A stretch of 64,000 nucleotides of DNA from Erinaceus europaeus (GCF_950295315.1 NC_080179.1:67077961-67141960), one strand, 5' to 3'. Positions 31,201 to 42,272 are shown, numbered from the stretch's first letter. A program made the numbers and translations. Notes: generated by a model not told the origin, from the sequence alone.

Positions 31201-33313
31201 TTTTCTTCTTCTAGCGTTTGCCCTTCTTCCGTAGCCAGTCAACAGCATCAGGTTGAGCCTGATGTAAAGTTTCGAGACCTCCTTTGAATCTGGAGAGGTG
31301 GCAGTCGTTGACTATGTGGGTCATAGTCTGTCTGGAGCCGCAGGGGCAGTTTGGGTGGTCTCTGGCTCCCCAGCGATGGAACATAGCGGCGCACCGGCCA
31401 TGGCCTGTTCCATAGCGATTGAGGAGGGCCCAATCATAACGTGCTAGGTCAAAGCCGGGTTGACGCTTGCAGGGGTCTGTGATGAGGTGTTTGTTCTTGA
31501 CCTCAGCTGACTGCCAACTCTGTTTCCAAGAGACTGGAACAGAGAAGTTCAGTGTAGGCGTAGGGGACCAGATTGGGTGACGAGACGTCAAGCGTTGGAC
31601 AGGGTGGGCGAAGATATCCGCGTATATTGGCAGGTCCGGTCGAGCGTAGACGCGGGAAATGAACTTAGATGATGCCGCATCCCACAAGGCGATGTTGCTA
31701 AGCACTGGCAGCCATGGAACTGGGGTGGAACGGATGGTTCCAGAAATGATCCTCATGGAGGAGTATAATTTGGAATCGACCAAGTGGACATGGGGGCTAC
31801 GGAACCATCCTGGGGCACAGTATTCTGCAGTGGAATAGCATAATGCCAGAGATGATGATCGTAGTGTGGAAGCGCTCGCGCCCCATGAGGAGCTGGCCAG
31901 TCTTGCAATGATGTTATTCCTCGCACCCACCTTTGCTGCAGTTTTTATGAGATGTTTGTGAAATGACAGAGTGTGATCGACAGTAACGCCAAGATAGACT
32001 GGCTGGGCTTCATGCCGGATTCTCCTATCGCCAAGCTGCACATTAAGCTCACGTGAGGCCGAGGCATGGTGTAGATGGAAAACAGATGATACCATTTTAG
32101 CAGTGCTAGGAATTAGTTGCCATTTTTTACAGTAATCAGATATCAGAGACATGTCTTTCGTGAGTGTTTCCTCGAGGATGTCGAACTTGGATGCCTGAGT
32201 TGCACAGCAGATGTCATCGGCGTAGATGAACTTCCTTGAAGAAGTTTCTGGGAGGTCATTGATGTAAATATTAAATAGCGTAGGAGCCAGAACAGAGCAC
32301 TGGGGGAGGCCACTTGAGACAAGTCTCCATCTGCTAGACTTGTCACCCAGATGTACCCGGAATCTTCTGTTTTGGAGAAGAAATGATATAGTGTTGGCCA
32401 CCCATGGAGGCAGGCATCTTGAGATCTTGACCAGGAGACCACGGTGCCAGACCGTGTCATAGGCTGCTGTGAGATCAACAAAGACAGCACCCGTCTTTAA
32501 ATTCTTCTGGAATCCATTTTCAGTGTAAGTTGAGAGGGCCAGGGCTTGTTCGCAGGTAGATCTTCCTGGGCGGAAACCAGCCTGGGCGGGTGATAGGAAT
32601 TTCTCTGTAAGATGAGAAATACATGACAGAAGCAGCCTCTCAAGGAGTTTGTAACACACGGAGAGGAGAGAAATTGGTCTATAGCTGGCAGCCAGTGTTG
32701 GGTCTTTCTTTGGTTTCAAAACCGCTATAATCTTCGCACGACGCCAAACTTTGGGCATAGACTCAGATTCCAAGATGTGGGACAGGAATGAAGCGAGCCA
32801 CTTCTTTGCCGCGGGGCCCAGGTTAAGAATGAGTTCTGGGGTGATGTTATCATAGCCAGCAACCGTTCCCGGTTTAACCCTCTTCAAAGTGTCTTCCAGT
32901 TCAGACAGTGTAAAGGGAGAGAGTTTTGGAGATGGACAAGATAACCATAAGTGGGATGACCACTCATGGGAAATTTCTCTTTTCCAGACTGGGTTGATCT
33001 TAGCACGTCCAACTTGAGTTAGGTGACTGAGTTTGGAGATACGGGAGGATGGGAGACGGGAGGGTGTTGGCTACCAGCACCCAGTCTGTGAAGAAGCTTC
33101 CAGGCCTTCCTACTTGAGTGGGTGAAGTTCAGACTTTCCGTGAGTTGTTGCCAGCGGGCTTGGCGTGCTGCATCCAGGGAGGCAATGAGATGGTCAGCCA
33201 CATCTGGGTCGCCCGACTCATCATACTGCTTTAGTAGTTGTTCGCATTCAGCATCAAGACAAGGCGTATAGTTAGCACGTCTCCCACGAGGAATGGCTTG
33301 GGAAGCTGCTTTG
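31201..33313 (-). mobile_element. Vingi non-LTR retrotransposon, 5-prime truncated, 2.1 kb
   Basis: The element lies antisense in an LTR2, with a perfect 16-bp duplication, AAGATTGTTTGTAGTT, at 31185-31200 and 33314-33329. Read on the minus strand it ends TAGAAGAAGAAAA: the ORF stop is part of the tail, leaving almost no 3-prime UTR. The reverse transcriptase region and a C-terminal cysteine/histidine motif remain. The N-terminal endonuclease is missing. Vingi-1 is a hedgehog-restricted family among mammals. I assign it from protein features, the tail and the host, not from a search. Confidence 0.85.
31211..33313 (-). pseudogene. Vingi ORF: reverse transcriptase, truncated and frameshifted
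   Basis: This is the enzyme that copies Vingi RNA at a nicked target. An uninterrupted frame runs from about 33055 down to the stop at 31211-31213. In residues numbered from 32887, motif A is VFVDLTAAYD (135-144), motif B is GLPQCSVLAP (193-202) and motif C is YADD (222-225). The C-terminus has C514, C516, H524 and C529, a zinc-knuckle-like group. Motif B has Cys197 where non-LTR enzymes normally have Gly (PQG), which should impair activity. Upstream coding continues in another frame to 33313 (ESGDPDVADHLIASLDAARQ), so a one-base shift lies near 33050-33070. The endonuclease domain is absent. It cannot encode an active complete protein. The long open frame suggests youth. Confidence 0.82.
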
Positions 33314-33593
33314 AAGATTGTTTGTAGTTAGTTAGTTTAGCTTAGCTTAGCTCGGCTTAGATTGTGCTGTGTCCTGCATGAATAAAGAGATACTGCGTAC
33401 AGCTCAACCATGAGTCCCTGGTGGTCTGTTACCGGCCCGTGAAGCTGGCCCGGCGAAAACAAAAGAAACAGTCCAAGAACAGAGCCTTCCTGAATGACCC
33501 TCAGAAGAAATTAACACTACCAACACCTTGATCTCAGACTTCTAGCTCCAGAACTTCAAGGAAATAAAATCTTCTATGTAAACCACATAGTCC

Positions 33594-33790
33594 AGGGACC
33601 AGGCAGTGGCACACCTGGTTAAGCGCTCACATTAAAGTGTGCAAGGACCCAGGTTCAAGCCCCTGGTCCCCACCTGCAGAGGGAGGGAAAGCTTTATGAG
33701 TGATGAAGCAGGGCTGTAGGTATCTCTATCTCCTCCTCCTCCCTCAATTTCTCTGTCTCTATCCAATAGTAAATGAATTATAAAAATAAA
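33594..33790 (+). mobile_element. SINE-B
   Basis: GGGACCAGGCAGTGGCACACC head, box B GGTTCAAGCCCCTGG, and a GAATTATAAAAATAAATAAACC end. Confidence 0.9.
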
Positions 33791-33835
33791 TAAACCACAT
33801 ATTCTGTGGTGTCTTTACAATATGATCACATTACA

Positions 33836-33990
33836 GCTGGCAAGATAGCTCACTTCAGTAGTGTACTTGTTCTGTCATGGGTACAACCCAGCTTTGAGTC
33901 TGACACCTGCCACAGTTGAAAGGACCTTCAGTGTTTTAGTGTCTGTCTCTCTGTCTCTGTCATTCTACCTGACAGAGTCAGCGTGGACTG
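33836..33990 (+). repeat. Old tRNA-like SINE
   Basis: GCTGGCAAGATAGCTCACTT head, TTTGAGTCTGACACC in the box B place, then GTCTGTCTCTCTGTCTC. Confidence 0.5.
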
Positions 33991-33999
33991 GGAAACCCC

Positions 34000-34195
34000 T
34001 TGAGAACCAAACAGAAAGCTGGATCAGGGAAGAGAGTGTCTCCCAAATATAGAAAAGGTGAATAACTATTGTTGACTGTAAACCCCATTGATTTGATGTG
34101 ATCTGGGGCCCATATTCAGCTTAGAAGCCTATGTGACCTCTGCATCCCTGTAGATCTGAGCTCACAGTCTGTGGTCATGAGTAGGAACAGTCATG
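34000..34195 (-). repeat. Family F internal fragment
   Basis: GAAAGCTGGATCAGGGAAGAG through TTGACTGTAAACCCCATTG and GTGAGCTCACA-type strings match 46480-46650 of the long F copy in the same orientation. Both F ends are missing, so this is an internal piece left by deletion or 5-prime and 3-prime loss. Confidence 0.85.
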
Positions 34196-34429
34196 CAATT
34201 AGTAACTAATACTTTCAAAAAAGATAAACACCGGTCGTCTCATGCTACCCTTGACTTTTACTTTCAGTGCAGTTTTCACAGACTACACAGGAAAATCAAG
34301 CATACTCAAACAACAAGTGAAAAGTGCATTATGAGAAGCATGCCTATTTTAAAGCCCTCTAAGTTTACATATATATCACTTGTTCATGGCACCACCACAG
34401 AGTGCAAACTCCTTAAGCACATGTTCACT

Positions 34430-34700
34430 CACTCTTTCATGTGTGCTCATGCTTTTCTTGCCTTCTGGAATATCAGCTCCTTTCCTCTCTGCCTTTCTAT
34501 CTAAATCCTACCAACTCCTCAAGTCTTCTTTGTAACCTGTTCATGACTTCTCCTGTATTTCAGCCTCCCTGAAGCTCCCACTATCTAATCTCACTACTTA
34601 GGATATTATTTTGGCGTACCATACTCAAATGTCCCTTATGTAACTTTTTTTATGCTCAATAGACTTAGACTGGAGTGTATTTTTACATTCTTAAACTTCT
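34430..34700 (+). repeat. L2 fragment
   Basis: CCTTCTGGAATATCAGCTCC, TATCTAAATCCTACCAACTCC and a TCAAGTCTTC, CTCCCTGAAGC series follow L2 order. Confidence 0.6.
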
Positions 34701-36902
34701 GGGGCTTTTAAAATTCATTGTGGTTAGAATACATTTGCATGAATCGCCTGCTCATTTGCTTCTTACAAAGTCATAAGTTGGCAGATCTTTTCTCAGTGTG
34801 GTGTCTAGATATGGTCTTCCCTGGTCAAAAATGACATGCATAACTTTGTGTAGACTTTCAAATCTCTTCTCAGCACTTTTTGGCTTCTTCCCCCCACTGT
34901 CAAGGTAGCAGGAGCTTCGATGGCCTCACAAATCTGCTTAAGAGATCTCCTGTGATCACAGGCACTCTGTTTTCCCCTCTCTCTCTTCCCAGCAGAATGT
35001 ACCTGTCCTCTCTCACATTCCCAGGTATCCAAAATTAATCATAGAAACAAATTAACAGTAATAGACAAACACTGATCTCAGCATTAGTTTCATGGTTGCA
35101 ATTTCATGACATCTAGGGTTATTTGTGCAAACTGTAGTCAGTGAGGTAACAGTGAAAGGAAAGGGGACAAAATGTGAATATTATTATATCTTTCAAGTGA
35201 CAAAACCATCTTACACCAAGGAAGCTCTGTGGTTGGTCCAATTTAAAATACTATGTAATGTAAAATGTAAAATAATATAAAAGGGAAGATAGATTTGGGT
35301 AGTAATACGTCATAAAACATATTTAGTTGGCAGTAAAGGTACGATGATCATGAAAGTGCTTTCCCCAGGGCAAGGTTTGTGTCCACTCCACTTAGATGTA
35401 CTAGCCCCTGTAATCTCCCAAATGTGAGAGACTCGAATGCAGAATTTGTCATAGTAGCGGATTGTGTTGGCATTCTCCTCTGAACTAATAATAATAAAGC
35501 ATGCTATGTTAGAACTAATTTTAGTAAATTAGTAGTGACCACTATTAATTTATGATTCCCAATCATGACTATATATAATTTGACCTGTTACTTAAGATAA
35601 AATTTTCATTCTTGTGACACCAATGAAAGAACTGCTTTCCTCTATTCAAACACTAACCAAGCTTGACCCCCTGCTTAGCTTTCAAGATCAAACACATTCA
35701 TGGTGCTGTGGCTGTGGACAAGAATGGTTTTCTGGCTACTCAGCATTTTCTAAGAGAAACAATAACATACAGTGCTTTAGAGAACAACTTTCTATTTAAC
35801 AGTGAATTTGCCTGGTAGGAAAATAATGACAAGATTTAAGCCTGAAAAGCATTTGCCTTCTCTGCATGTTTGCTGCTTGGCAGAACCAGAAACAGAGTGA
35901 CCCTCTAAACGTAGTCAAGGCAGGCTTTGGCCTCTACTAAGAGAGATAGAAGTGAACAGGCTATATTAACTGATTATAATCTTTAGATACATGGATGCCA
36001 TATCCTATTGAATCTCTTAGCAAGCTTTCACATGTCATATGTACTTTTGACACCCAAATGGCCTTCATTATTACTGACAGCAGAGACCCATCCATCTCTG
36101 CTTGTAAGCTTCAGAAACAGAAGAGGAATCTTCTCCAAAATTTACATGTCTCATTTACATAGAAACACTATATAGAAACCCAGAAGTTGAAAAACCTTTT
36201 ATAATTTCATCATAAAATATTCTATAATATACCAATTATAGGAAACCAAGTCACTCAGATAATTAATAGTGTAATGGACAAAGTATCTGGAGATTTAAGG
36301 GAAATAATCATAAAACTAGTCAAAGATGTGAATATAATACAGAAACAGCGTCATGATCCTAGTAATTCCTTCTCCCCGAACTAAAGGAAATTAATCATTA
36401 ATTCTTCTTGTCACTATAAAATAAGATATAAGTGCACTTAAATGAAAGATTCTTGTTGAACAATACAATCACCGATTTTTACAACAGGCAAGGCCAAGTC
36501 AAAGACAAAAAGGTAAAAACAAGCAGCATTCTCTCTCACGCTCATAGTAGCATAATTTACTCTGAATACAGAGTGAATCCAACTTCATATATTCTACATT
36601 ATTTTTAAATAAAAATAATTGAAGTTTCTTCATTAATTAAACATCAAGATAAAAATAGCAAAGTTTGCCCATTTTTCTATATTTAGGACATCTCTGCCCA
36701 TCTATGGCTATTTCAAAGCACATCAAAGGGCAAATTGTTAATTATGAACCAAGGTAACATAAGGATTATCTAAAAAAAATTTTTTCCTGCCTCTGTTTTC
36801 TTCTATTGCACCAAAAATGGAAAAAATGACTGTTCTGATTTATTTTTGCCCTCAGGGTTATTGTTGAGGCTCAGTGCCTGAATGGCTCCATGGTTCCTAG
36901 TG
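34701..36902. other. Longest repeat-poor stretch
   Basis: About 2.2 kb with no SINE, LINE or coding signal that I recognise. It is the best place in the window to look for conserved noncoding DNA. I cannot judge conservation from one sequence. Confidence 0.4.
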
Positions 36903-37066
36903 GTCATTTTTTTTTTTTTTTTTAATTTTTCTATATGGGGGGCGGAAGAGGGAGAGGAGAAACACCTACAGCACCACTTCACTGTTCAGGAAGGTGAGAA
37001 CCAAGGACTCTTAACCAGGGGCATGGTAATATATGCACTTTACCAGGTGAGTCACCACTCAGTCCT
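36903..37066 (-). mobile_element. SINE-B-like, diverged
   Basis: A T run, purine body, GAGAACCAAGGACTCTTAACC in the box B place and TTTACCAGGTGAGTCACCAC as inverted head. Confidence 0.7.
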
Positions 37067-38144
37067 TCTTCTGATTTTTACTATTCTTTTTTTTTTTCTT
37101 TCCATTTTAACAACTTTACCATCAACTGTATTAATATTAACATGCTTGTGACTGTAGCTTGTTTTTGTTTTTTTTTAAGTCTGCTCAATAGGCTTTTTGT
37201 TGCCAAAATTCTTTTTATCATCTTTGCTTCGTTACAGAAAAGGCAATTTCAAATCTTTTTGTAAATATCAAAAAATGTTTCTGAGAGAGAGAGAAAAAAA
37301 AACTAGCTTTATTGATTCTTTTTCAATTCCTTGTGAATGCTTTGGGATAGTTTTCCATCAACACTCTCATCTCTCTGGTATCTAACCTCTCCAGTTCCAT
37401 GTATAATTAGAGGAGATGCAAAAAGAAAAAAAAAAAAGAAAACTTTATGCCTTTACAAGAGGAAGAATGAGATTCTGTGAGTTCACCTCTAGCTGGGTGA
37501 TGAGTCAACTCTGCCTATTCCCTCAAATGTGTGCCCTCAAAGTGAGATTATGAAAATAGGGAGAGGGTTACCACAGCTCCTCCCCCTTGTATCCTGACTT
37601 AATCAGTGGGATCTGTTTGTGGCCTTATATATGTAAGAGAATGCAAAGAGACTTTCCCAATCCTGGCAACTGGAATACTTAAAGATACAACTCACTCACT
37701 GAATATTACTGTGGATCTCTGTGCAAATGAAAACATTAAACTCACAAGAGTGGCTTTTCTAATACTTCAGATAGACAGCTCACATCTTCACAAGGAAAAT
37801 AAATTCTCATTATTCAAAGAATATATCTTATGCTCTTGGAACCAAAGCACTCCACTAAACAATATCATGTCGTGGAAAGTGAAAGGAATAAAGAATGTTT
37901 TAGTAAATGGATTGTGTTGTGCTTTATAAATGCGGCATGAAGTTACATATTTATGTGGGCATAATGATGTAATCCAATCTCAGAAGATTTATACATTTAC
38001 AAGATGATGTTGGTATATACACATTCCTAAGTACTGAGATTAACAATACATTTATATAAAAATGGCATGCTTTATTGATAAAAAGTAATAATCACCATCT
38101 TTCAAAAAAAAAATTGAAAACAAAGGCCAGCCATTCCAGGGGAC
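37067..38144. other. No recognised element
   Basis: AT-rich DNA. A 107-codon plus frame at 37606-37929 has no recognisable domain or coding bias, and I treat it as chance. Confidence 0.4.
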
Positions 38145-38310
38145 TTAGGTGTTGGCTCAGGGGTGGAGTCTGCTTTGCATGTGTGAGACAGTAACATTCC
38201 CCTGGCACAACATGAGAGAGCAACACAGACAAAAAAAAAAAAAATAGGTATAATACCATAAGTGGTGGAGCACTGTTCTGTGTGCACTCTCTCATAAAAA
38301 TAAAATAAAA
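38145..38310 (+). repeat. Old SINE-like segments
   Basis: TTGGCTCAGGGGTGGAGTCTGC resembles a degraded tRNA head. An A run at 38230 and a TAAAATAAAATAATAAAATA end suggest one or two eroded SINEs. Confidence 0.4.
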
Positions 38311-38320
38311 TAATAAAATA

Positions 38321-38540
38321 GGGGCCGGGTGGTGGCACAGCTGGTTGAGCGTACATGTTACAATGCGCACGGACCTGGGTTCAAGCTCCCAGTCCCCACC
38401 TGCAGGGGGAAAGCTTCACAAGTGGTGAAGCAGGGCTGCAGGTGTCTCTCTGTCTCTCACCCTCTCTATCCTTCCCTTCCCTCTCGATTTCTGACGGTCT
38501 CTATCCAATCAATAAAATAAAGATAATAAAAAATTAAATT
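38321..38540 (+). mobile_element. SINE-B, well preserved
   Basis: Near-consensus copy: GGGGCCGGGTGGTGGCACAGC, ACCTGGGTTCAAGCTCCC, CTCGATTTCTGACGGTCTC and CCAATCAATAAAATAAAG. Confidence 0.93.
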
Positions 38541-38569
38541 AAATTTTTAAAAAGCTAGAATAAAATAGA

Positions 38570-38779
38570 ACTAGGAAGATGGTTAGCCCAAAAAGTGCCT
38601 GCTTTGGTATATATGCAGCCCAAGTTTGAATCTAATCACCACTGTGCCAGGCAAAGCTTGAGTGCTGTGGTATATTTCCCTCATTCTCTCTGTCTCTTTG
38701 TCTCTCTCTACATATACATGCACATACATGAAAAAGTTAACCCTGATTAGCTGAGCCCTGGGGACAATGGTAAATAAAA
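38570..38779 (+). repeat. Old tRNA-like SINE
   Basis: GGAAGATGGTTAGCCC head, AGTTTGAATCTAATCACC in the box B place, CT-rich body and GTAAATAAAAAG end. A further head-like piece follows at 38785-38840. Confidence 0.5.
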
Positions 38780-38974
38780 AGTGGACCAATGAGGTAAGTT
38801 AGCAGTAGAGTGCATGCCTTGCATGTCTGAGGTCATTGCATAAGTCCTGAAACTATATACAGAATTATACCAGCCATTCATATAAAGTGTTCTAACCAAT
38901 TCTCTGTTAGTTTAAGAAAGTGTCCTGTTAGTGTAATTGGGTACAAATTTCTTCAAGGTAAGTACTCAGGCTGA

Positions 38975-39145
38975 ATGTTTTTCTTTTTAAATTTATTTAT
39001 AAAATAAAAATATCAATAAAACCATAGGATACAAAGGATACAATTCCACACAATTCCTACCACCAGAGTTCTGTATCCCATCCCATCCCCTCCCTTGAAA
39101 TCTTTCCTATTCTTTGCCTCTCTAGGAGCATGGGCCCAGGATAGG
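38975..39145 (-). mobile_element. Family F, short 3-prime copy
   Basis: TTATAAAATAAAAATATCAATAAAACC, ACAATTCCACACAATTCC and CTAGGAGCATGGGCCCAGG correspond to the last 160 bp of F in antisense. Confidence 0.85.
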
Positions 39146-39165
39146 GTATAGAAGGACTTACTTTT

Positions 39166-39415
39166 TTTTTTTCTTGGGATTACTGGTTTACAGTATATAC
39201 AGTTGTTGATACATGAGTAAAATTTCTCAGTTTTCTGCAAAACACATTCATCCCCTGCCTAGGTCCTCCTCCACATTAATGCACCAGGACCTGAAAGCCC
39301 TTCTGGCCCCCCCAGAGTCCTTTACTTTGGAGCAATACACCAAACCCAGTCCAACTTCTACTTTGTTTCCCCTTCCTGTTCTTATTTCTCAACTTCTATG
39401 CAGTTACCAGAATTA
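39166..39415 (-). repeat. L1 3-prime UTR
   Basis: The minus strand reads AACTGGACTGGGTTTGGTGTATTG-like, AAAGTAAAGGACTCTGG and TGTAAACCAGTAATCCC. This parallels 62175-62310 of the L1 at 60.6-62.3 kb. Confidence 0.75.
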
Positions 39416-39464
39416 GTTTGGCTGCTCAAGTATATACTTGAGGCTCAGGCTTTTTAGATTTTTT

Positions 39465-39575
39465 TGTTTGTTTGTTTTGTTTTGTTTACCAGAATATTGG
39501 TGGGGATTGAACCTGGGACCTTGAAGCCTCCAGTATGAAAGTGTCTTTGCATAATGTTATGCTTTCTCCCCTGCT
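39465..39575 (-). mobile_element. SINE-D, diverged
   Basis: (TTTG)n tail, GGGGATTGAACCTGGGACC inverted box B and CATAATGTTATGCTTTCTCCCC inverted head. Confidence 0.75.
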
Positions 39576-39756
39576 CCTTCGCACCCCCTTTTTTTTCCTT
39601 CCTCCAAACTTAAAAACAATGTACTGTCTTTTCCTTGCCATAATTTTCATCTTCTGTTGAGAACTGGTTCCAGGTATCACGGTAAGTAAAGGGGGAAAGA
39701 GCAACACTAGCCCATTAGTCAGTAAAGCAATTCTTATCCATAACCCCCTATTCCTA

Positions 39757-40046
39757 CTCCAGGGTTATCGCTGGGGCACAGTGTCTGCACGACAAATCCA
39801 CTGCTCTTTTTTCCATTGTTGTTGTTGCTATTACTGTTATTGTTGCTGCTGCTGCTGTTGTTGGATAGGATAGAGAAGAAATTGAGTGAGGAGGGGAAGA
39901 CAGAGAGAGAAAGAAAGACAGACAGACACCTGCAGACCTGCTTCACCGCCTGTGAAGCGATCTGTCGGGCCTGTACAGGGATCCTTGCTCAGGTCCTTGT
40001 GCTTCACACTATGTGCGCTTAGCCCGCTGCACTACCACCGGGCCCC
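39757..40046 (-). mobile_element. SINE-A, long form
   Basis: Includes the inverted 3-prime block (AGGGTTATCGCTGGGGC, AATCCACTGCTC) and TTGTTGTTGCTATTACTG. The box B region is shortened (GGGCCTGTACAGGGATCC). Confidence 0.9.
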
Positions 40047-40527
40047 CTAAACACATCTTTTTGGTCAGCATTTTGTCCCATGGCCACCCCTCTATATGGA
40101 AATCTGGAGAATAAACTAACTTTGCCAGTCACCTCAATGAAAGGGGTCAAGAGGAAAAAGGACTGAAAATGTTTACGGATAAGCCAGCTAATACCTGCCA
40201 AAGATTCTCTACCTTTCATCAACTTCACATACATGAGAGCAGTGTTTCCCAGGAAATTTGTACACAGATGCTCTTTCCACCATCTCTTACCAGTCTGTGT
40301 AGCTAAAATATTTCCAAAGAACATAGGACTGATGGTAAGCCCTGAAGGACAATGACAACACCAATGTTTACATGTTGAAAGGAACCAACATCTTAAACTT
40401 TATCTCTGATTGTACTCATGGGTAGCATAACTCTTTGTTTTGCATGACTGATTACTCATGCAGAACATTTTTCATCATCTCTACACCCTATTTCAGTTGA
40501 CTTCAATCTGTATTTTAAATTTTAATG

Positions 40528-40817
40528 TTTGATATTTATTTATTTATTTTCTTTTTGTTTCCCTTGTTTTTCTTGGTTTTGTAGTTATTATTATTGTTGT
40601 TATCGATGTCGTCATTGTTGGATAGGACAGAGAGAAATGGAGAGAGGAGGGGAAGACAGAGAGGGGAAGAGAAAGATAGACACCTATAGACCTGCTTCAC
40701 TGCCTGTAAAGCGATGCCCTTCCAGGTGGGGAGCCGGGGGCTTGAACCAGGATCCTTAAGCCTGTCCTTGTGCTTTGTGCCACCTTCACTTAACCCACTG
40801 CGCTACTGCCCGATTCC
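40528..40817 (-). mobile_element. SINE-A
   Basis: (TTTA)n tail to inverted head CGCTACTGCCCGATTCC. TTAATGTTT occurs on both sides. Confidence 0.92.
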
Positions 40818-40831
40818 TGAACCTTAATGTT

Positions 40832-40949
40832 TTTAACTAGAGCACTGCTCAGCTCTAGCTTATGGTGGTGCTGAAGATTGAACCTGGAACCTCTGAGATC
40901 TCAGACAGGAAAGCCTGTTGCTTAAACCACTATGCTATTTTCCCCAACT
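40832..40949 (-). mobile_element. SINE-D
   Basis: TTTTAACTAGAGCACTGCTC, GAAGATTGAACCTGGAACC and CACTATGCTATTTTCCCC. Confidence 0.85.
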
Positions 40950-41059
40950 ATTAACTTTACTGATACGAATGTCTCCTTTCGTCTTCAGATGTCCTCATAA
41001 AAAATCCTGAGTTGAAAACCACTGAGCTGAAAAGCAAGGGAACTTTCCAGTAAATTTTC

Positions 41060-41445
41060 AAAAACCAAAAACTAATGGATATATATTCCATGGAATACTA
41101 CTCTACAATAAAAAAGAAAGAAAAGATGATACTGTGTCCTTTGGGACAAAAATGGATGGGACTGGAGGTGATTATGCTTAGCAAAATAAGTAAAGAGAAA
41201 AAAAGACAACTACCAGATGGTTTCACTCATATGTGGAATCACAAGAACTTCCCCCAAACAACAACAAAACCCAAACAAAATAGACGCAAGCAAACTCTAA
41301 GACTTGTAAGAACTCTGGCGGTTATCTCTGGGAGGTGGAAGGGTAGAGCTACAGAACTTTGGTGGTGGGTGTGGTATGAAACGATACGTTGTAATATTAT
41401 AATCTTATAACAAAGTACTAATAACAAATAAAAGTTTTTTAAAAA
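41060..41445 (+). repeat. L1 ORF2 3-prime end
   Basis: A short frame from 41075 begins MDIYSMEYYSTIKKKEK, the conserved L1 ORF2 C-terminal segment. The 3-prime UTR then runs to CTAATAACAAATAAAAG. It differs from the hedgehog L1 at 62 kb and is an older subfamily. Confidence 0.85.
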
Positions 41446-41744
41446 ACAACCAATCACTATAGACTAACTCAGAAACTAAATTGGATAAGGGTATGGAAAG
41501 AAAATCTTGATGGTTCACTTTAGTAATAAAGAAGGTAATAGACATTGGTGAAGTCCTACCATTTTCCACGGGGTTAGTTGAGATGAGTTTTTCCAGTGAG
41601 AGTGTTCTGCTTTTATCTCCTAGGAGATTAAACTTTAATGGCAGTTTTCTACAAAGTTGAAAAGCAAAAATTACAATAAAATACAATTCCTTTGTAAAGT
41701 ACGCTTGATGTGTTCTTTCAAACTTGATCTTTTGTTACTAACAA

Positions 41745-41860
41745 TGAAGATTTAGCACTTATATAGCACTTTTAATCCACAAAGCACCTTTCAAATGCTA
41801 ACTAATTAAACATCACAAGCACCCTGGGAATGAGAAACTTATTGTATTAGACTTGTAAGC
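41745..41860 (+). repeat. MIR-family element (MIR3-like)
   Basis: TTATATAGCACTTTTAATCC, AAAGCACCTTTCAAATGC and CACAAGCACCCTGGGAATGAG keep the MIR3 order. Confidence 0.55.
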
Positions 41861-42126
41861 TTCCTTTGTTTTGAGTTCATCAGGATATTAGTAACACTGA
41901 TTTAAAAAAATCTCATTTTAGCTAATTATCTTCACATAATGCAATAGAAAATGTTATTAAAATTATTGATTACTCTGAAATTTTCACTTAAATGGAGTAA
42001 AACTGACCTTGAAGCCCTTAATGTATATTTGGTTTGACATATTGTGGTTAAAAAGCACAATAAAGTACTATTAATTGGGTAACTTTAAATCAACCTTTGT
42101 GAGAAAAAATAATAATCAAAATTGCT
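41861..42126. other. No recognised element
   Basis: AT-rich interval between MIR3 and SINE-C with no visible feature. Confidence 0.4.
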
Positions 42127-42265
42127 AATATTACAACACAATGGATAATTCATTGGACTTTCAAGCATGGTGTCCTGGACTCCATGTGTAGCAACACATA
42201 TGAGAGTGATGCTCTGGTTCTATCTCTCACCTTCTCTTTCTCATAAATAAATAAATAAATCTTTA
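42127..42265 (+). mobile_element. SINE-C
   Basis: ACACAATGGATAATTCATTGG head, GTCCTGGACTCCATG box B, and CTCATAAATAAATAAATAAATC tail described in parts. Confidence 0.8.
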
Positions 42266-42272
42266 TTTTTAA

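Larger units (their letters stand above)
30908..33464 (+). mobile_element. Solo LTR (LTR2 type) split by Vingi
   Basis: LTR sequence covers 30908-31200 and 33330-33464 and matches the solo LTR at 58336-58758 across both parts. It is flanked by GAAACA at 30902-30907 and 33465-33470. The 3-prime terminus reads AACAAAA where the other copy has AACAACA, so the canonical terminal CA has mutated. CTAGTATATTTATAAAG near 31164 is a plausible TATA region and GAATAAAGAGATACTG near 33380 holds the poly(A) signal. No viral genes remain. Confidence 0.88.

Noticed and set aside
31211..32887. Reverse transcriptase as a host gene, an L1 ORF2 or an ERV pol
   Set aside because: Flanking 16-bp duplication, (GAA)n tail, truncation and the presence of shorter copies show a non-LTR insertion. 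The C-terminus and tail differ from L1, and no retroviral domains accompany it.
37606..37929. A 107-codon plus frame in repeat-poor DNA
   Set aside because: No domain, no biased codon use and no nearby promoter or splice context.
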